Shown here: in pieces, positions 1 through 8,049 of the stretch
Layout of the letters: each line of letters opens with the position of its first letter
How positions within the stretch are numbered: position 1 is the stretch's first letter
DNA from: Oceanimonas smirnovii ATCC BAA-899
GTDB taxonomy: Bacteria; Pseudomonadota; Gammaproteobacteria; Enterobacterales; Aeromonadaceae
DNA length: 64,000 nt
Assembly (NCBI RefSeq): GCF_000381965.1
Contig: NZ_KB908458.1
Coordinates: 169,563-233,562, forward strand
Reading direction: 5' to 3'
The notes under the pieces: generated by a model
The model's input: the letters and a program-made list of their open reading frames with translations, nothing else
What the model was told of the DNA's origin: nothing
Databases searched by the model: none
Position numbers and translations under genes: made by a program

Positions 1-431
1 TCCCGCGTTTGCTGATCTTCAATGGCGCTCAGCGCTTCTTCGTGTTTATGACAGATATCCTTGATATTACGCAGCCAGTTATCGATGAGCCCCAGCTCTT
101 TGTTCTGCATGGCAGCCAGCACGCCGCCACAGCCGTAGTGGCCGCAAATAATGATGTGCTTCACCTTGAGCACTTCAACGGCATATTGTACCACCGACAG
201 GCAGTTAAAGTCCGTATGTACCACCAGGTTGGCCACGTTGCGGTGCACGAAAACATCACCGGGCAACAGGCCGGTGAGCTGGTTGGCGGGCACCCGGCTG
301 TCGGAACAACCAATCCACAGATATTCCGGTGCCTGCTGCAGTGACAGCTTTTCGAAAAAGGAGGGATCTTCCGCTTTAATACGCTCAGACCATTCGCGGT
401 TGTTATCAAACAAATGCTTCAGAATTCTCAT
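1..431 (-). CDS. can: beta-class carbonic anhydrase, 3' part cut off
   Basis: Interconverts CO2 and bicarbonate in the cytoplasm. Reading left from the ATG at 429-431 gives a protein starting [11 protein letters not shown] with the beta-class zinc motifs CSDSR and HYGCGG, so two Cys and one His ligand plus the Asp-Arg dyad are visible. About 143 residues are present; the family is usually about 210-220, so the C-terminus lies beyond the left edge. The gene is separated from rpoH by a terminator and probably has its own promoter. Family assignment is firm; the symbol can (yadF) rests on the N-terminal resemblance to the enterobacterial enzyme. Confidence 0.93.
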   Translation of the reverse strand, partial: MRILKHLFDNNREWSERIKAEDPSFFEKLSLQQAPEYLWIGCSDSRVPANQLTGLLPGDVFVHRNVANLVVHTDFNCLSVVQYAVEVLKVKHIIICGHYGCGGVLAAMQNKELGLIDNWLRNIKDICHKHEEALSAIEDQQTR

Positions 432-477
432 AATACAATCTGCCATTCTGTGTTTGGTATTGTTAAAAGGTAGGCGG

Positions 478-502
478 AAAAAAGGCCCCTGGGGGGCCTT
501 TT
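478..502 (-). terminator. intrinsic terminator of rpoH
   Basis: A GC-rich hairpin (AAAGGCCCC pairing with GGGGCCTTTT around a short loop) is followed on the minus strand by a run of six T. It lies just after the rpoH stop and before the can start, so it separates the two genes. Confidence 0.85.
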
Positions 503-538
503 AAACACCGGTCATCCGCAAATGTCCGCTGCGGCTGA

Positions 539-1411
539 TTATGCCTCCATGGCGGCTTTCAGTTTTTTCAGTGCGGTTTTCTCCAGCTGGCGAATACGCT
601 CGGCAGAGACACCATATTCGTCGGCCAGGCTCTGCAGGGTGGTTTTATCATCTTCGTCCAGCCAGCGGGCCTGAATAATATGCTGGCTGCGCTCGTCCAG
701 GGTACGCAGGGCAGCACGCAAACGCTGGTTAGCCGCCTGTTCCCAGTTCGATTCTTCCACCTGAGTGGCAACATCGGAACTTTTATCTTCCAGATACTGC
801 ACCGGGGAAAAGCTGCCTTCACGCTCATCGTCATCCGATGCCAGATCAAATGCCTGATCCTGAGCACTCATGCGGGATTCCATCTCCAGCACTTCTGACG
901 GTGACACGCCCAGATCTTCAGCGACCCGGTTGACTTCCTGCTGATTGAACCAGCCAAGACGCTTTTTGGACTTGCGCAGATTAAAGAACAATTTACGCTG
1001 GGCCTTGGTGGTGGCCACTTTGACCACCCGCCAGTTACGCAGTACGTATTCGTGAATTTCGGCCTTGATCCAGTGCACCGCAAAAGACACCAGACGCACA
1101 CCCACACCCGGATCAAAGCGTTTTACCGCTTTCATCAGGCCAATATTGCCTTCCTGGATCAGATCTGCCTGAGGCAGCCCATAACCGGCATAACTCTTGG
1201 CAATATGCACTACAAAGCGCAGGTGAGACATCACCAGCTGCCGGGCTGAACTCAGGTCACCCTCATTTTGCAGGCGCTCTGCCAGGGATTTTTCTTCTTC
1301 CGCACTGAGCACGGGAATCGTGTTCACTGCCTGGATATAGGCCTCCAGGCTGCCCTGGGGAACCAGGGCAAAGTGGCGCTGTAAATCTGTCGTCATCAAA
1401 CTCGTGTTCAT
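539..1411 (-). CDS. rpoH: heat-shock sigma factor RpoH (sigma 32)
   Basis: Directs RNA polymerase to heat-shock promoters. The 290-residue protein has the sigma-70 region 2 segment ([13 protein letters not shown], then the -10 recognition helix), the RpoH box [10 protein letters not shown] that distinguishes sigma 32 from other sigma factors, and a C-terminal region 4 helix-turn-helix ending [19 protein letters not shown]. The ATG at 1409-1411 is chosen because GGAG lies 7 bases upstream; an in-frame extension to 1453 would lack a ribosome site. The gene follows ftsYEX as in Escherichia coli but has its own sigma-70-like promoter and a terminator. Temperature control by the leader RNA, known for E. 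coli, was not tested here. Confidence 0.97.
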   Translation of the reverse strand: MNTSLMTTDLQRHFALVPQGSLEAYIQAVNTIPVLSAEEEKSLAERLQNEGDLSSARQLVMSHLRFVVHIAKSYAGYGLPQADLIQEGNIGLMKAVKRFDPGVGVRLVSFAVHWIKAEIHEYVLRNWRVVKVATTKAQRKLFFNLRKSKKRLGWFNQQEVNRVAEDLGVSPSEVLEMESRMSAQDQAFDLASDDDEREGSFSPVQYLEDKSSDVATQVEESNWEQAANQRLRAALRTLDERSQHIIQARWLDEDDKTTLQSLADEYGVSAERIRQLEKTALKKLKAAMEA

Positions 1412-1492
1412 TACATGACTCCGTATATACGGCTTCGGTTGCTTGCTCTGCAATGACTTTGTCGACTCGTCCGGACGCTTGCCAGCGAGTGA

Positions 1493-1520
1493 AATTTATT
1501 CATTTATTACTAAAAGTCAA
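1493..1520 (-). promoter_or_regulatory. probable sigma-70 promoter of rpoH
   Basis: On the minus strand TTGACT (1515-1520) and TAAATT (1493-1498) are separated by 16 bases, about 80 bases before the rpoH start. A small hairpin (AGCAGC/GCTGCT, 1525-1543) lies between the ftsX stop and this promoter and may weaken read-through from ftsX. Confidence 0.5.
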
Positions 1521-1572
1521 GGTAAGCAGCAAGCTGTGCTGCTCCCATAAGACCACACTCTGCCCTTATGGT

Positions 1573-2523
1573 TCAAGCCGGCTCTATGGCTCTTATGTGT
1601 CGGCGCACGGAAAAACCCGACGCCAGCAGGCTGAGCAGGGTGCCGGTCAGTACCAGCCAGAAGCTTTCATTCAGCCCCAGGCCCAGCAGCTCAAAGTCAC
1701 TCTGATAAAGCGACGCCAGTGCACTGACCTTGTGGCTGAGCCAGAACACCATCACCAGCGTCAGCCACCAGGCCAGCAGCCCGCCGATAATGCCGTACCA
1801 GAGCCCCACATAAAGAAAAGGTCTGTGTATAAAGCCGTCGGTAGCACCCACCAGCTTCATTACTTCAATTTCGTAACGACAGCTGAGAATATTCAGCCGC
1901 AGGGTATTACTCACTACCAGCAGCACACCTGCCAGCAGCAGTACCGCCATGCCCACCACCGCCTGACGCAGCAACTCCACTATGCCCGACAACCGGGCCA
2001 GCCAGGCCATATCCAGGCGGGCTGTGTCTACCAGCGGCTCGGCATTCATGTCTGCCAGCAGCAGCTCAGCCATATCAGGCTGACGTCCGCTTTCCGACAA
2101 ATTAAGAATGAGTACTGCCGGCAGCGGATTTTGCTCAAGCAGGTCCAGCGCCTCGGCAAAGCCGGCAGCACCACTGAAGTCGGCCAGCCCCTGCTCCGGG
2201 CTGATAAAGGTGACCTGACGAATTTCGCTCATACCCTCAAGCCGGGTTTTGAATTCCTTTATCTGAACCTCATCGGTGTTTTGCTTGAGATAAAGGCTGA
2301 TCTGCGCCTGACTTTGCCAGAAACTGCTCACCGACTCGGCGTTTTTCAGCAGCACATAGAAGCTGGCGGGCAGCGCCAGGCTCACACCCAGCACCGCTAT
2401 GGTCATCAGCGAGCTTAACGGCGTGCGCCACAGCTCACCCAGACTGGCGAATAACTGACGCAGGTGATCCACCAGATACATGGCAAAACGCCGGTGCCAG
2501 CCCAGCTTGTGGATATTGCTCAT
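1573..2523 (-). CDS. ftsX: cell-division ABC transporter permease FtsX
   Basis: Inner-membrane partner of FtsE that couples the divisome to periplasmic murein hydrolases through EnvC in enterobacteria. The 316-residue protein shows a cytoplasmic N-terminus, a first membrane segment near residues 38-60, a large periplasmic loop, and three further membrane segments near 190-208, 235-260 and 287-310, the FtsX layout. Its ATG overlaps the ftsE stop (ATGA at 2520-2523), indicating translational coupling. It is the last gene of the leftward ftsY-ftsE-ftsX unit. Confidence 0.96.
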   Translation of the reverse strand: MSNIHKLGWHRRFAMYLVDHLRQLFASLGELWRTPLSSLMTIAVLGVSLALPASFYVLLKNAESVSSFWQSQAQISLYLKQNTDEVQIKEFKTRLEGMSEIRQVTFISPEQGLADFSGAAGFAEALDLLEQNPLPAVLILNLSESGRQPDMAELLLADMNAEPLVDTARLDMAWLARLSGIVELLRQAVVGMAVLLLAGVLLVVSNTLRLNILSCRYEIEVMKLVGATDGFIHRPFLYVGLWYGIIGGLLAWWLTLVMVFWLSHKVSALASLYQSDFELLGLGLNESFWLVLTGTLLSLLASGFSVRRHIRAIEPA

Positions 2524-3185
2524 ACCGGCACCTCCTGCTCCATGCGTCCGGCGTTAAGCCGCAGGGTACGGTAGCGCTGGGCGTTGATAAGACCGGTATC
2601 ATGAGTGGCGATCAGCACACTGACGCCTACCCGGTTAAATGATTCAAACAACCGTAAAATATCCATGGACAGTTCAGGATCCAGATTACCCGTGGGCTCA
2701 TCTGCCAGCAGCAGCAGGGGTTTGTTCACAATGGCCCGGGCAATACCTACACGCTGCTGTTCACCACCGGACAGCATGGGCGGAAAGTAACGATCCTTAC
2801 CGTGCAGACCGACCTTGTCGAGGGCAGCCGACACCCGCCTCTGAATATCGTGATGGCTGTAACCTTCAATCACCAGCGGCAGCGCCACGTTGTCGAACAC
2901 GGTACGGCCCTGAATAAGGTGATGATCCTGAAAAATCATACCGATGCGCCGGCGCACAAAGGGAATATCCCGCCGGGCAATACGGCTGACATTACGGCCG
3001 TTGAAAAACACCTGGCCGTCGGTGGGCCGCTCCATCACGCTGATCAGCTTGAGCAAAGTACTTTTACCGGCCCCGGAGTGGCCGGTTAGGTATGCCATTT
3101 CACCCTTTTCCAAATGAAAGCTGACCTTCTGCAGCGCCTGAAAGCCGCCGCTGTATACCTTGCTAACCTGCTCAAAGCGGATCAT
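2520..3185 (-). CDS. ftsE: cell-division ABC ATPase FtsE
   Basis: ATPase that powers and gates FtsX. Walker A GHSGAGKST is at residues 35-43, the ABC signature LSGGEQQR at 138-145 and Walker B LLLLADEP at 157-164, followed by the H-loop in IATHDT. The 221-residue length is normal for the family. The start codon immediately follows the ftsY stop region with no gap, and the end overlaps ftsX by four bases, so the three genes are one operon. Confidence 0.97.
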   Translation of the reverse strand: MIRFEQVSKVYSGGFQALQKVSFHLEKGEMAYLTGHSGAGKSTLLKLISVMERPTDGQVFFNGRNVSRIARRDIPFVRRRIGMIFQDHHLIQGRTVFDNVALPLVIEGYSHHDIQRRVSAALDKVGLHGKDRYFPPMLSGGEQQRVGIARAIVNKPLLLLADEPTGNLDPELSMDILRLFESFNRVGVSVLIATHDTGLINAQRYRTLRLNAGRMEQEVPV

Positions 3186-4790
3186 TTAGTCTTCCCGGCT
3201 GAATAGCGCCTCAATAAACTCGGAGGCATTAAAGGGACGCAGATCGTCGATTTGTTCACCCACACCGATATAGCGAATGGGAATACCGAACTTATCGGCC
3301 ACCGCAAAAATCACACCACCCTTGGCGGTGCCGTCCAGCTTACTGAGGGTAATGCCGGTAATGGGCACGGCGTCGTTGAAAATTTTGGCCTGGCTGAGTG
3401 CATTCTGACCAGTGCCCGCGTCCAGGGTGAGCATGATCTCGTGAGGTGCCGCCGGGTCGATTTTCTGCATGACCCGCACTATCTTTTTCAGCTCTTCCAT
3501 CAGGTGTGCCTTGTTCTGCAGGCGACCGGCAGTATCGGCAATCAGTACATCCACCTTGCGTGCCTTAGCCGCTTCAACGGCGTCATAAATCACGGAGGCG
3601 GCATCGGCACCGGTGTGCTGTGCAATCACCGGAATGTCATTACGCTCACCCCACACCTGCAACTGTTCAACGGCGGCGGCACGAAAGGTATCGCCGGCAG
3701 CCAGCATCACCGACTTGCCCTCGGCCTGAAACTGACGGGCCAGTTTGCCGATGGTGGTGGTTTTGCCCACACCATTGACGCCCACCATCAGGATCACATA
3801 GGGCTTGTGCTCGCTGTTAATTTCCAGCGGCTGATCTACCTTGGCAAGGATTTCTCCCATTTCTTCCTTGAGCAGCTCATAGAGGGCTTCGCCGTCTTTC
3901 AGCTGCTTGCGGCTGGCCTGGCTGGTGAGATTGTCGATAATCGACATGGTGGTTTCCACCCCCAGATCGGCGGTAAGCAACTGGGTTTCCAGCTCCTCAA
4001 ACAGATCGTCATCAATCTTTTTACCGCGAAACAGGCCAAAAAAGCCGGAGCCCAGATTTTGCCGGGTTTTCAGCAGCCCAGCCTTAAGACGGGCAAAAAA
4101 GCCTTTTTTCGGCGTTTTTTCTGCCTGAGCAGCGGCTTCGTCAGCAAGGCGCTGTTCTTCCGCTTCCTGTGCCAGACGCTCCTGCTCGGCGGCTTCCGCT
4201 TCGGCGGCAAGACGCGCCTCTTCTTCTACTGCCAGGCGAGCTTCTTCTTCAGCCTTGGCTTCTGCGGCCAGCCGCGCTTCTTCTGCCGCCCTGGCTTCCG
4301 CCGCCAGCCGCGCTTCTTCTTCAGCCTTGGCTTCTGCGGCCAGCCGCGCTTCTTCTGCCGCCTTGGCTTCCGCCGCTAACCGCACTTCTTCTGCCGCCTT
4401 GGCTTCTGCGGCCAGCCGCGCCTCTTCAGCGGCCTTGGCTTCCGCTGCCAGCCGCGCTTCTTCTGCCGCCTTGGCTTCCGCCGCTAACCGCGCCTCTTCC
4501 GCGGCCTTGGCTTCCGCCGCCAGCCGCGCCTCTTCCGCGGCTTTGGCTTCCGCCGCCAGCCGGGCCTCTTCCGCGGCCTTGGCTTCCGCTGCCAGCCGCG
4601 CTTCTTCCGCCGCCTTGGCTTCGGCTACGGCTCGCTCTTCGGCCGCACGCTCTTTAAGTTGCGCTTCTACTTCGGCACCGTGGCCGGCTTCCGCTTCCGA
4701 CTCTATTGCATTCTGTTCCTGTGTCTCTTCCGGCTGCTCTTCTTTCTTTTTGCCAAAGCCAAGCCAGGAGAAAAAACCTTTTTTCGCCAT
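3186..4790 (-). CDS. ftsY: signal-recognition-particle receptor FtsY with an expanded repeat domain
   Basis: GTPase receptor that docks SRP-ribosome complexes at the inner membrane. The start at ATG 4788-4790 gives MAKKGFFSWLGFG, matching the membrane-targeting N-terminus of E. coli FtsY; a TTG nine bases upstream is in frame but less likely. Residues about 56-187 are eleven near-identical 12-residue Ala/Glu/Lys/Arg repeats, then degenerate copies, then a second amphipathic KKGFFARLKAG segment. The NG domain follows: P-loop GVNGVGKTT at 337, DTAGR near 419 and SKLD near 483. The protein is 534 residues. The GTPase part looks fully intact; the acidic A domain is unusually regular. Confidence 0.96.
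   Translation of the reverse strand: MAKKGFFSWLGFGKKKEEQPEETQEQNAIESEAEAGHGAEVEAQLKERAAEERAVAEAKAAEEARLAAEAKAAEEARLAAEAKAAEEARLAAEAKAAEEARLAAEAKAAEEARLAAEAKAAEEARLAAEAKAAEEVRLAAEAKAAEEARLAAEAKAEEEARLAAEARAAEEARLAAEAKAEEEARLAVEEEARLAAEAEAAEQERLAQEAEEQRLADEAAAQAEKTPKKGFFARLKAGLLKTRQNLGSGFFGLFRGKKIDDDLFEELETQLLTADLGVETTMSIIDNLTSQASRKQLKDGEALYELLKEEMGEILAKVDQPLEINSEHKPYVILMVGVNGVGKTTTIGKLARQFQAEGKSVMLAAGDTFRAAAVEQLQVWGERNDIPVIAQHTGADAASVIYDAVEAAKARKVDVLIADTAGRLQNKAHLMEELKKIVRVMQKIDPAAPHEIMLTLDAGTGQNALSQAKIFNDAVPITGITLSKLDGTAKGGVIFAVADKFGIPIRYIGVGEQIDDLRPFNASEFIEALFSRED
4230..4625. repeat. 36-bp in-frame tandem repeats inside ftsY
   Basis: Eleven consecutive 36-bp units encode AEAKAAEEARLA or single-residue variants (AEEV, AEEE, AEAR). 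DNA identity between units is high, with differences mainly in third positions. Because each unit is a multiple of three, slippage changes protein length without breaking the frame. Degenerate copies continue toward about 4140. Confidence 0.9.
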
Positions 4791-4888
4791 TATTGCCAAT
4801 ACTCGCTGTTGTTCGGAACGATTAGGGCTGGCCGCGATTCGGCCGCTTCATTAGAATATCCGTCTTTTAATGCAGATATGCTCGTCCC

Positions 4889-4916
4889 TTAACGGGATGA
4901 AAAACCGCCTTATACT
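4889..4916 (+). promoter_or_regulatory. possible promoter of rsmD
   Basis: TATACT at 4911-4916 is a good -10 element 30 bases before rsmD. The best -35 is the weak TTAACG at 4889-4894, 16 bases upstream. The region is the divergent gap between ftsY and rsmD. Confidence 0.4.
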
Positions 4917-4945
4917 AGCACTTTATTGAAAGACGGCGAAACGAG

Positions 4946-5539
4946 ATGGCAAAAGCAAAACCGGCAAAAAAAACCACATCGGCCACGGGCCAGATAAGAA
5001 TTATCGGCGGTCAGTGGCGCGGGCGAAAATTGCCGGTGCTGCACAGCGAAGGCTTAAGACCCACCACAGACAGAGTAAAAGAAACTCTGTTCAACTGGCT
5101 GATGTTTGATATTCGCGACAAGCGCTGCCTGGATCTGTTTGCCGGCAGCGGCAGCCTGGGGTTTGAAGCCCTTTCGCGCCACGCCGCTGAGGTAGTGATG
5201 GTGGAAAAAGACACAGCAGTGGCCAGCCAGCTTACTCGCAACCTGGCCAGTCTGCCAGAAGCGCCGGGCACAGTGGTCCAGGCAGATGCGATACAATATC
5301 TGCAACAACCGGCTCAGCCGTTTGAGCTGGTGTTTCTTGATCCGCCTTTTCATCAGGAGCTGTTGCCCCGAGTCTGTGAGCTGCTGGAAAAAAACGGCTG
5401 GCTTGCCGACAACGCCCTTATTTATATCGAACGGGAGCAGGGCCTGGCACTACCGGCACTGCCCGCCCACTGGCAGCTGCATAAAGACAAGCAGGCTGGT
5501 CAGGTCATTTACCAACTCTACCAAAGGGAGCAATGTTAA
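4946..5539 (+). CDS. rsmD: 16S rRNA (guanine966-N2)-methyltransferase RsmD
   Basis: Methylates G966 of 16S rRNA using S-adenosylmethionine. The 197-residue protein has a basic N-terminal tail, the SAM-binding motif LDLFAGSGSLGFEALSR and the catalytic motif DPPF, in the spacing typical of RsmD (E. coli 198 residues). It is transcribed divergently from ftsY, as in enterobacteria. The end overlaps the following small membrane gene by a few bases. Confidence 0.96.
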   Translation: MAKAKPAKKTTSATGQIRIIGGQWRGRKLPVLHSEGLRPTTDRVKETLFNWLMFDIRDKRCLDLFAGSGSLGFEALSRHAAEVVMVEKDTAVASQLTRNLASLPEAPGTVVQADAIQYLQQPAQPFELVFLDPPFHQELLPRVCELLEKNGWLADNALIYIEREQGLALPALPAHWQLHKDKQAGQVIYQLYQREQC

Positions 5540-5826
5540 TAATGAAGGTACTCAACCTGCTGATGCGGCTGATAATGCTGATGTTCTGGGCTGGCATTAT
5601 TTATGCCCTGCTCGGCCCCGGCTTTGATGAAGCCGGCTCTACACCGCTGATTCTGGGTGCTGTTGTGCTGGTGATGCATATTCTTCAGATGGTGATGCTG
5701 AAACAGGTATCCAATCTGCTTAACCCCAGTGCCGGCGATTATCTGGAAGTGCTGGTCTTTGGCTCTTTTGCCATGCACCGCCACCGCGCCCGCCTGAAAG
5801 AACTGACCGGGCAGCAAAAACGATAA
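5533..5826 (+). CDS. yhhL: small membrane protein, DUF1145 (YhhL-like)
   Basis: Function unknown. Up to 97 residues with two or three hydrophobic stretches (about residues 8-27, 36-55) and a basic C-terminus. Its place directly after rsmD is the position of yhhL in E. coli, which supports a DUF1145 assignment along with the general layout. Two starts are possible: ATG 5533, overlapping rsmD, only two bases after GGGAG, or ATG 5542, eleven bases after it; neither spacing is ideal. Translation is probably coupled to rsmD. Confidence 0.72.
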   Translation: MLIMKVLNLLMRLIMLMFWAGIIYALLGPGFDEAGSTPLILGAVVLVMHILQMVMLKQVSNLLNPSAGDYLEVLVFGSFAMHRHRARLKELTGQQKR

Positions 5827-5830
5827 GTCA

Positions 5831-6148
5831 CTACTCCGGGCCTTCGGGTCCGGAGCCACACTGCCAGCAAATTTCAAAACTGACATCGTTTTCTTCTCCA
5901 CACGCACGGCAAAACCAGCTACCATCCTCTTTGTGCTGATAGTGCTGTACAAACTCACGAGCCTGCTGCCAGTTTCCCGCGGATACCAGCAGAGTAATCT
6001 GAGCCACATCCATGGGCAGCTCACCCAGCGCCCCTGACAGCGCTTCGCCTTTTAACCGCACATCAATACCCCGGCTTTCCAGCGCTCCTTTAAGAGCATG
6101 GGCTTCCAGGCTGTTGGCGGCATCAAATACTCGTATCCAGTCGTTCAT
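5831..6148 (-). CDS. DUF2007-type protein with a C-terminal zinc ribbon
   Basis: Function unknown; the family is described as a putative signal-transducing protein. The 105-residue protein starts with a small alpha/beta domain (MNDWIRVFDAANSLEAHALKG) and ends with two CxxC pairs (FCRACGEE, ICWQCGSG) that should bind one zinc. No membrane segment or signal peptide is seen. It is convergent with the YhhL-like gene, with only four bases between the stops. Confidence 0.75.
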   Translation of the reverse strand: MNDWIRVFDAANSLEAHALKGALESRGIDVRLKGEALSGALGELPMDVAQITLLVSAGNWQQAREFVQHYQHKEDGSWFCRACGEENDVSFEICWQCGSGPEGPE

Positions 6149-6173
6149 TCACTCACTGCCAAATGCACAATAG

Positions 6174-6205
6174 AAAAAGGGGGTGACGTCATGTCACCCC
6201 CTTTT
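6174..6205 (-). terminator. intrinsic terminator of the CsrB-like RNA
   Basis: Perfect nine-pair stem GGGGGTGAC/GTCACCCCC with a five-base loop, followed on the minus strand by five T. It lies upstream of the DUF2007 gene, so it cannot terminate that gene; it ends a transcript arriving from the right. Confidence 0.9.
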
Positions 6206-6447
6206 GGGTTGTCGTATGGTTAATCCGTAAACCAAGTTGCTCCCTGCAATCCCTGACAATACCTTTTCCTTAAGGTGTTCCTCTTACCGTTCCTTCGGCG
6301 CGTCCTTATGGTCTTCCTGACCGCAGTTCATCCTGAGCTGCCTGACTGTCTCCGTCCGGGGAGGTGTCCTTTACCGCATCCTGCGGTGATCCTTATGCCG
6401 TTCCTGGCAGCCGGTCTGTCCTGACCAACTTCTCTTTGCTTCCTGCA
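6174..6447 (-). ncRNA. csrB: CsrB/RsmB-family regulatory RNA that sequesters CsrA
   Basis: The minus strand carries about 17 GGA motifs within roughly 240 bases, many of them in the loops of short hairpins. Examples are GGTCAGGAAGACC (6310-6322), CCGCAGGATGCGG (about 6374-6386) and GCAGCTCAGGATGAACTGC (about 6325-6343). This repeated-loop design, a strong terminator, a promoter and a distant UvrY-type palindrome are the hallmarks of CsrB-type RNAs, which titrate the translational regulator CsrA. There is no plausible protein gene in this 587-base gap. The predicted length is about 270 nucleotides, between E. coli CsrC and CsrB. The 5' end is inferred from the promoter. Confidence 0.9.
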
Positions 6448-6453
6448 CCACTA

Positions 6454-6481
6454 ACTATAGAGAAGTTTTCTTTTGCCTCAA
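6454..6481 (-). promoter_or_regulatory. promoter of the CsrB-like RNA
   Basis: On the minus strand TTGAGG (6476-6481) and TATAGT (6454-6459) are 16 bases apart. Transcription would begin near 6447, just before the first GGA motif. Confidence 0.7.
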
Positions 6482-6616
6482 GCGGCCCACAGACCAAAAA
6501 GACTGCCCGCTTACTCGCTTAAAACCAACGAACAACACAAAGCACTGTTTAATAAAACAAATACCAAAAACAGAAGCATAAAATTCGCAACTGAAAGCGC
6601 CTTCTCCCACACTCAA

Positions 6617-6634
6617 AGTAAGAGATCTCTTACA
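6617..6634. promoter_or_regulatory. UvrY/GacA-type operator upstream of the CsrB-like RNA
   Basis: The minus strand reads TGTAAGAGATCTCTTACT, containing a perfect 16-base palindrome (6618-6633). It fits the TGTAAG-N6-CTTACA box bound by the response regulators GacA/UvrY. Its centre lies about 178 bases upstream of the predicted RNA start, a far-upstream position like that of the E. coli csrB site. It could also influence sseA on the other side. Confidence 0.82.
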
Positions 6635-6735
6635 CTCAAACGGGCCGTTTTCCTTATACTGTCTCGCGGAAACAAAAACAGTGGCACCCCGGCCTTCGCT
6701 TTCTTAGGATAAACCTGTCTATATAAGGAGGGTTT

Positions 6736-7596
6736 ATGAACCAAATAGAATTACCTTCATCATTGGTATCTCCCGAGTGGCTATCGAAGCATCTGACACA
6801 CCAGGATGTGGTGGTGCTGGACGCCAGCTGGCATATGCCCGCCAGCGGCCGCAATGGCGCAGAGGAATGGCAACAACAGCGTATTCCCGGCTCCCGCTTC
6901 TTTGATTTTGATGGCCGGATTAAAGATCAGCACACCAGCTTGCCCCATATGCTGCCGGACGAAAAACTGTTTTCAAAAGAGGTGTCAGCACTTGGTATCA
7001 GCAATCACCACATTGTAGTGATTTACGACAGTCTGGGGCTGTTTGCCGCCCCCCGCGCCTGGTGGATGTTTCGCGCCATGGGTCACCACAAGGTGGCCGT
7101 GCTGAACGGCGGCCTGCCGGCCTGGCAGCAAGCCGGTCTGCCGCTGGAACAAACTGCACCGGCGGCGGTACCTCCCGGCCAGTTCAGCGCCAGGCTGCAG
7201 CCGGGCTGGATCGCCGATGCCGATATCGTAGCCCGGGCACTGCAGCAAAATAACTCGCGCGTACTCGATGCCCGCAGCCGGGAGCGCTTCAGCGGGACGG
7301 CTGCCGATCCTCGTCCGGGCGTGCGTGCCGGTCATATGCCCGGTGCTCTGTGCCTGCCTTTTAATGAGTTGCTGCAAGACGGCCGCATGCTGCCGGAGCA
7401 AGAGCTGGCAGCCATTTTCGCACCTCTGCTGACGCCGGAGCAGACACTGATTTGCACCTGTGGCTCAGGAGTAACTGCAGCCATTCTGGCACTGGGAGCA
7501 GAACTTGCCGGCCATAAGAACATTGCCGTTTATGATGGTTCCTGGACCGAATGGGGAGGATCCGCGGACCGGCCGGTAGAAAAAGACGTCTGTTGA
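6736..7596 (+). CDS. sseA: 3-mercaptopyruvate sulfurtransferase (two-rhodanese)
   Basis: Transfers sulfur from 3-mercaptopyruvate to thiols or cyanide. The 286-residue protein has an inactive N-terminal rhodanese domain and a C-terminal domain with the active-site loop TCGSGVTA (Cys242). That loop is the mercaptopyruvate type; thiosulfate sulfurtransferases usually have CRKGVTA. AGGAGG ends four bases before the ATG, a strong ribosome site. TATACT at 6655-6660 may be its -10 element. It is a single-gene unit ended by a strong terminator. Confidence 0.93.
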   Translation: MNQIELPSSLVSPEWLSKHLTHQDVVVLDASWHMPASGRNGAEEWQQQRIPGSRFFDFDGRIKDQHTSLPHMLPDEKLFSKEVSALGISNHHIVVIYDSLGLFAAPRAWWMFRAMGHHKVAVLNGGLPAWQQAGLPLEQTAPAAVPPGQFSARLQPGWIADADIVARALQQNNSRVLDARSRERFSGTAADPRPGVRAGHMPGALCLPFNELLQDGRMLPEQELAAIFAPLLTPEQTLICTCGSGVTAAILALGAELAGHKNIAVYDGSWTEWGGSADRPVEKDVC

Positions 7597-7599
7597 TAA

Positions 7600-7631
7600 T
7601 AAAAAACCCGCCAGGATGGCGGGTTTTTTAT
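7600..7631. terminator. bidirectional terminator between sseA and yijD
   Basis: CCCGCCA/TGGCGGG stem with A-run before and T-run after, serving the convergent genes on both sides. Confidence 0.9.
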
Positions 7632-7649
7632 TATTCATGGCACAGCGGC

Positions 7650-8027
7650 TTATTTCTGAGCTTCCGCATCGGGGGCCGGACGCTCAGCTACCCCCATTTT
7701 GAGGGCAAGCCAGATTACCAGAACCAGAGTAATCATCACTGACAGGAAGTTGGTACCCATTTCCGGGAACTGAGTACGCAAAAACGCTGAATAACCAAAT
7801 ACCCCGATCAAAAAGCTCAGCAAGGTACAAACCGGAGTGTCACCTTCCATCGGTGCGCTCAGATACTCCTGATACAGCATGTAGGCTGCCAGCACCAGAG
7901 AGATGATGGGAAACACGGAAAACGCCAGTTCACTGACACTCAGAGTAGCCAGGGTGGCGTTACCACACAGGCCTACCAGCAGTGCCAGCAGTATGGGTTT
8001 ACGGCGAACATTCTTCTTTCCAGACAT
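7650..8027 (-). CDS. yijD: small inner-membrane protein YijD (DUF1422)
   Basis: Function unknown. The ATG at 8025-8027 has GGAAGGATC just upstream and gives a 125-residue protein, MSGKKNVRRKP, with a basic N-terminus and four hydrophobic segments. It follows fabR by about 20 bases in the same direction, the conserved fabR-yijD arrangement of enterobacteria, which is the main reason for the name. A longer in-frame reading to 8078 would overlap fabR and lacks a ribosome site. Confidence 0.85.
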   Translation of the reverse strand: MSGKKNVRRKPILLALLVGLCGNATLATLSVSELAFSVFPIISLVLAAYMLYQEYLSAPMEGDTPVCTLLSFLIGVFGYSAFLRTQFPEMGTNFLSVMITLVLVIWLALKMGVAERPAPDAEAQK

Positions 8028-8049
8028 AGTGATCCTTCCTGATTTAGGC

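Noticed and set aside
1525..1543. Terminator between ftsX and rpoH
   Set aside because: Only a six-pair stem with no proper T-run; kept as a minor hairpin in the rpoH promoter note.
4230..4625. Regular repeats that might suggest a CRISPR array
   Set aside because: The units are contiguous without unique spacers, are 36 bp multiples of codons, and lie inside the intact ftsY frame.
4255..4854. Long Ala/Ser-rich frame antisense to the ftsY repeats
   Set aside because: Low-complexity product of the tandem repeats read on the other strand; no ribosome site and no family.
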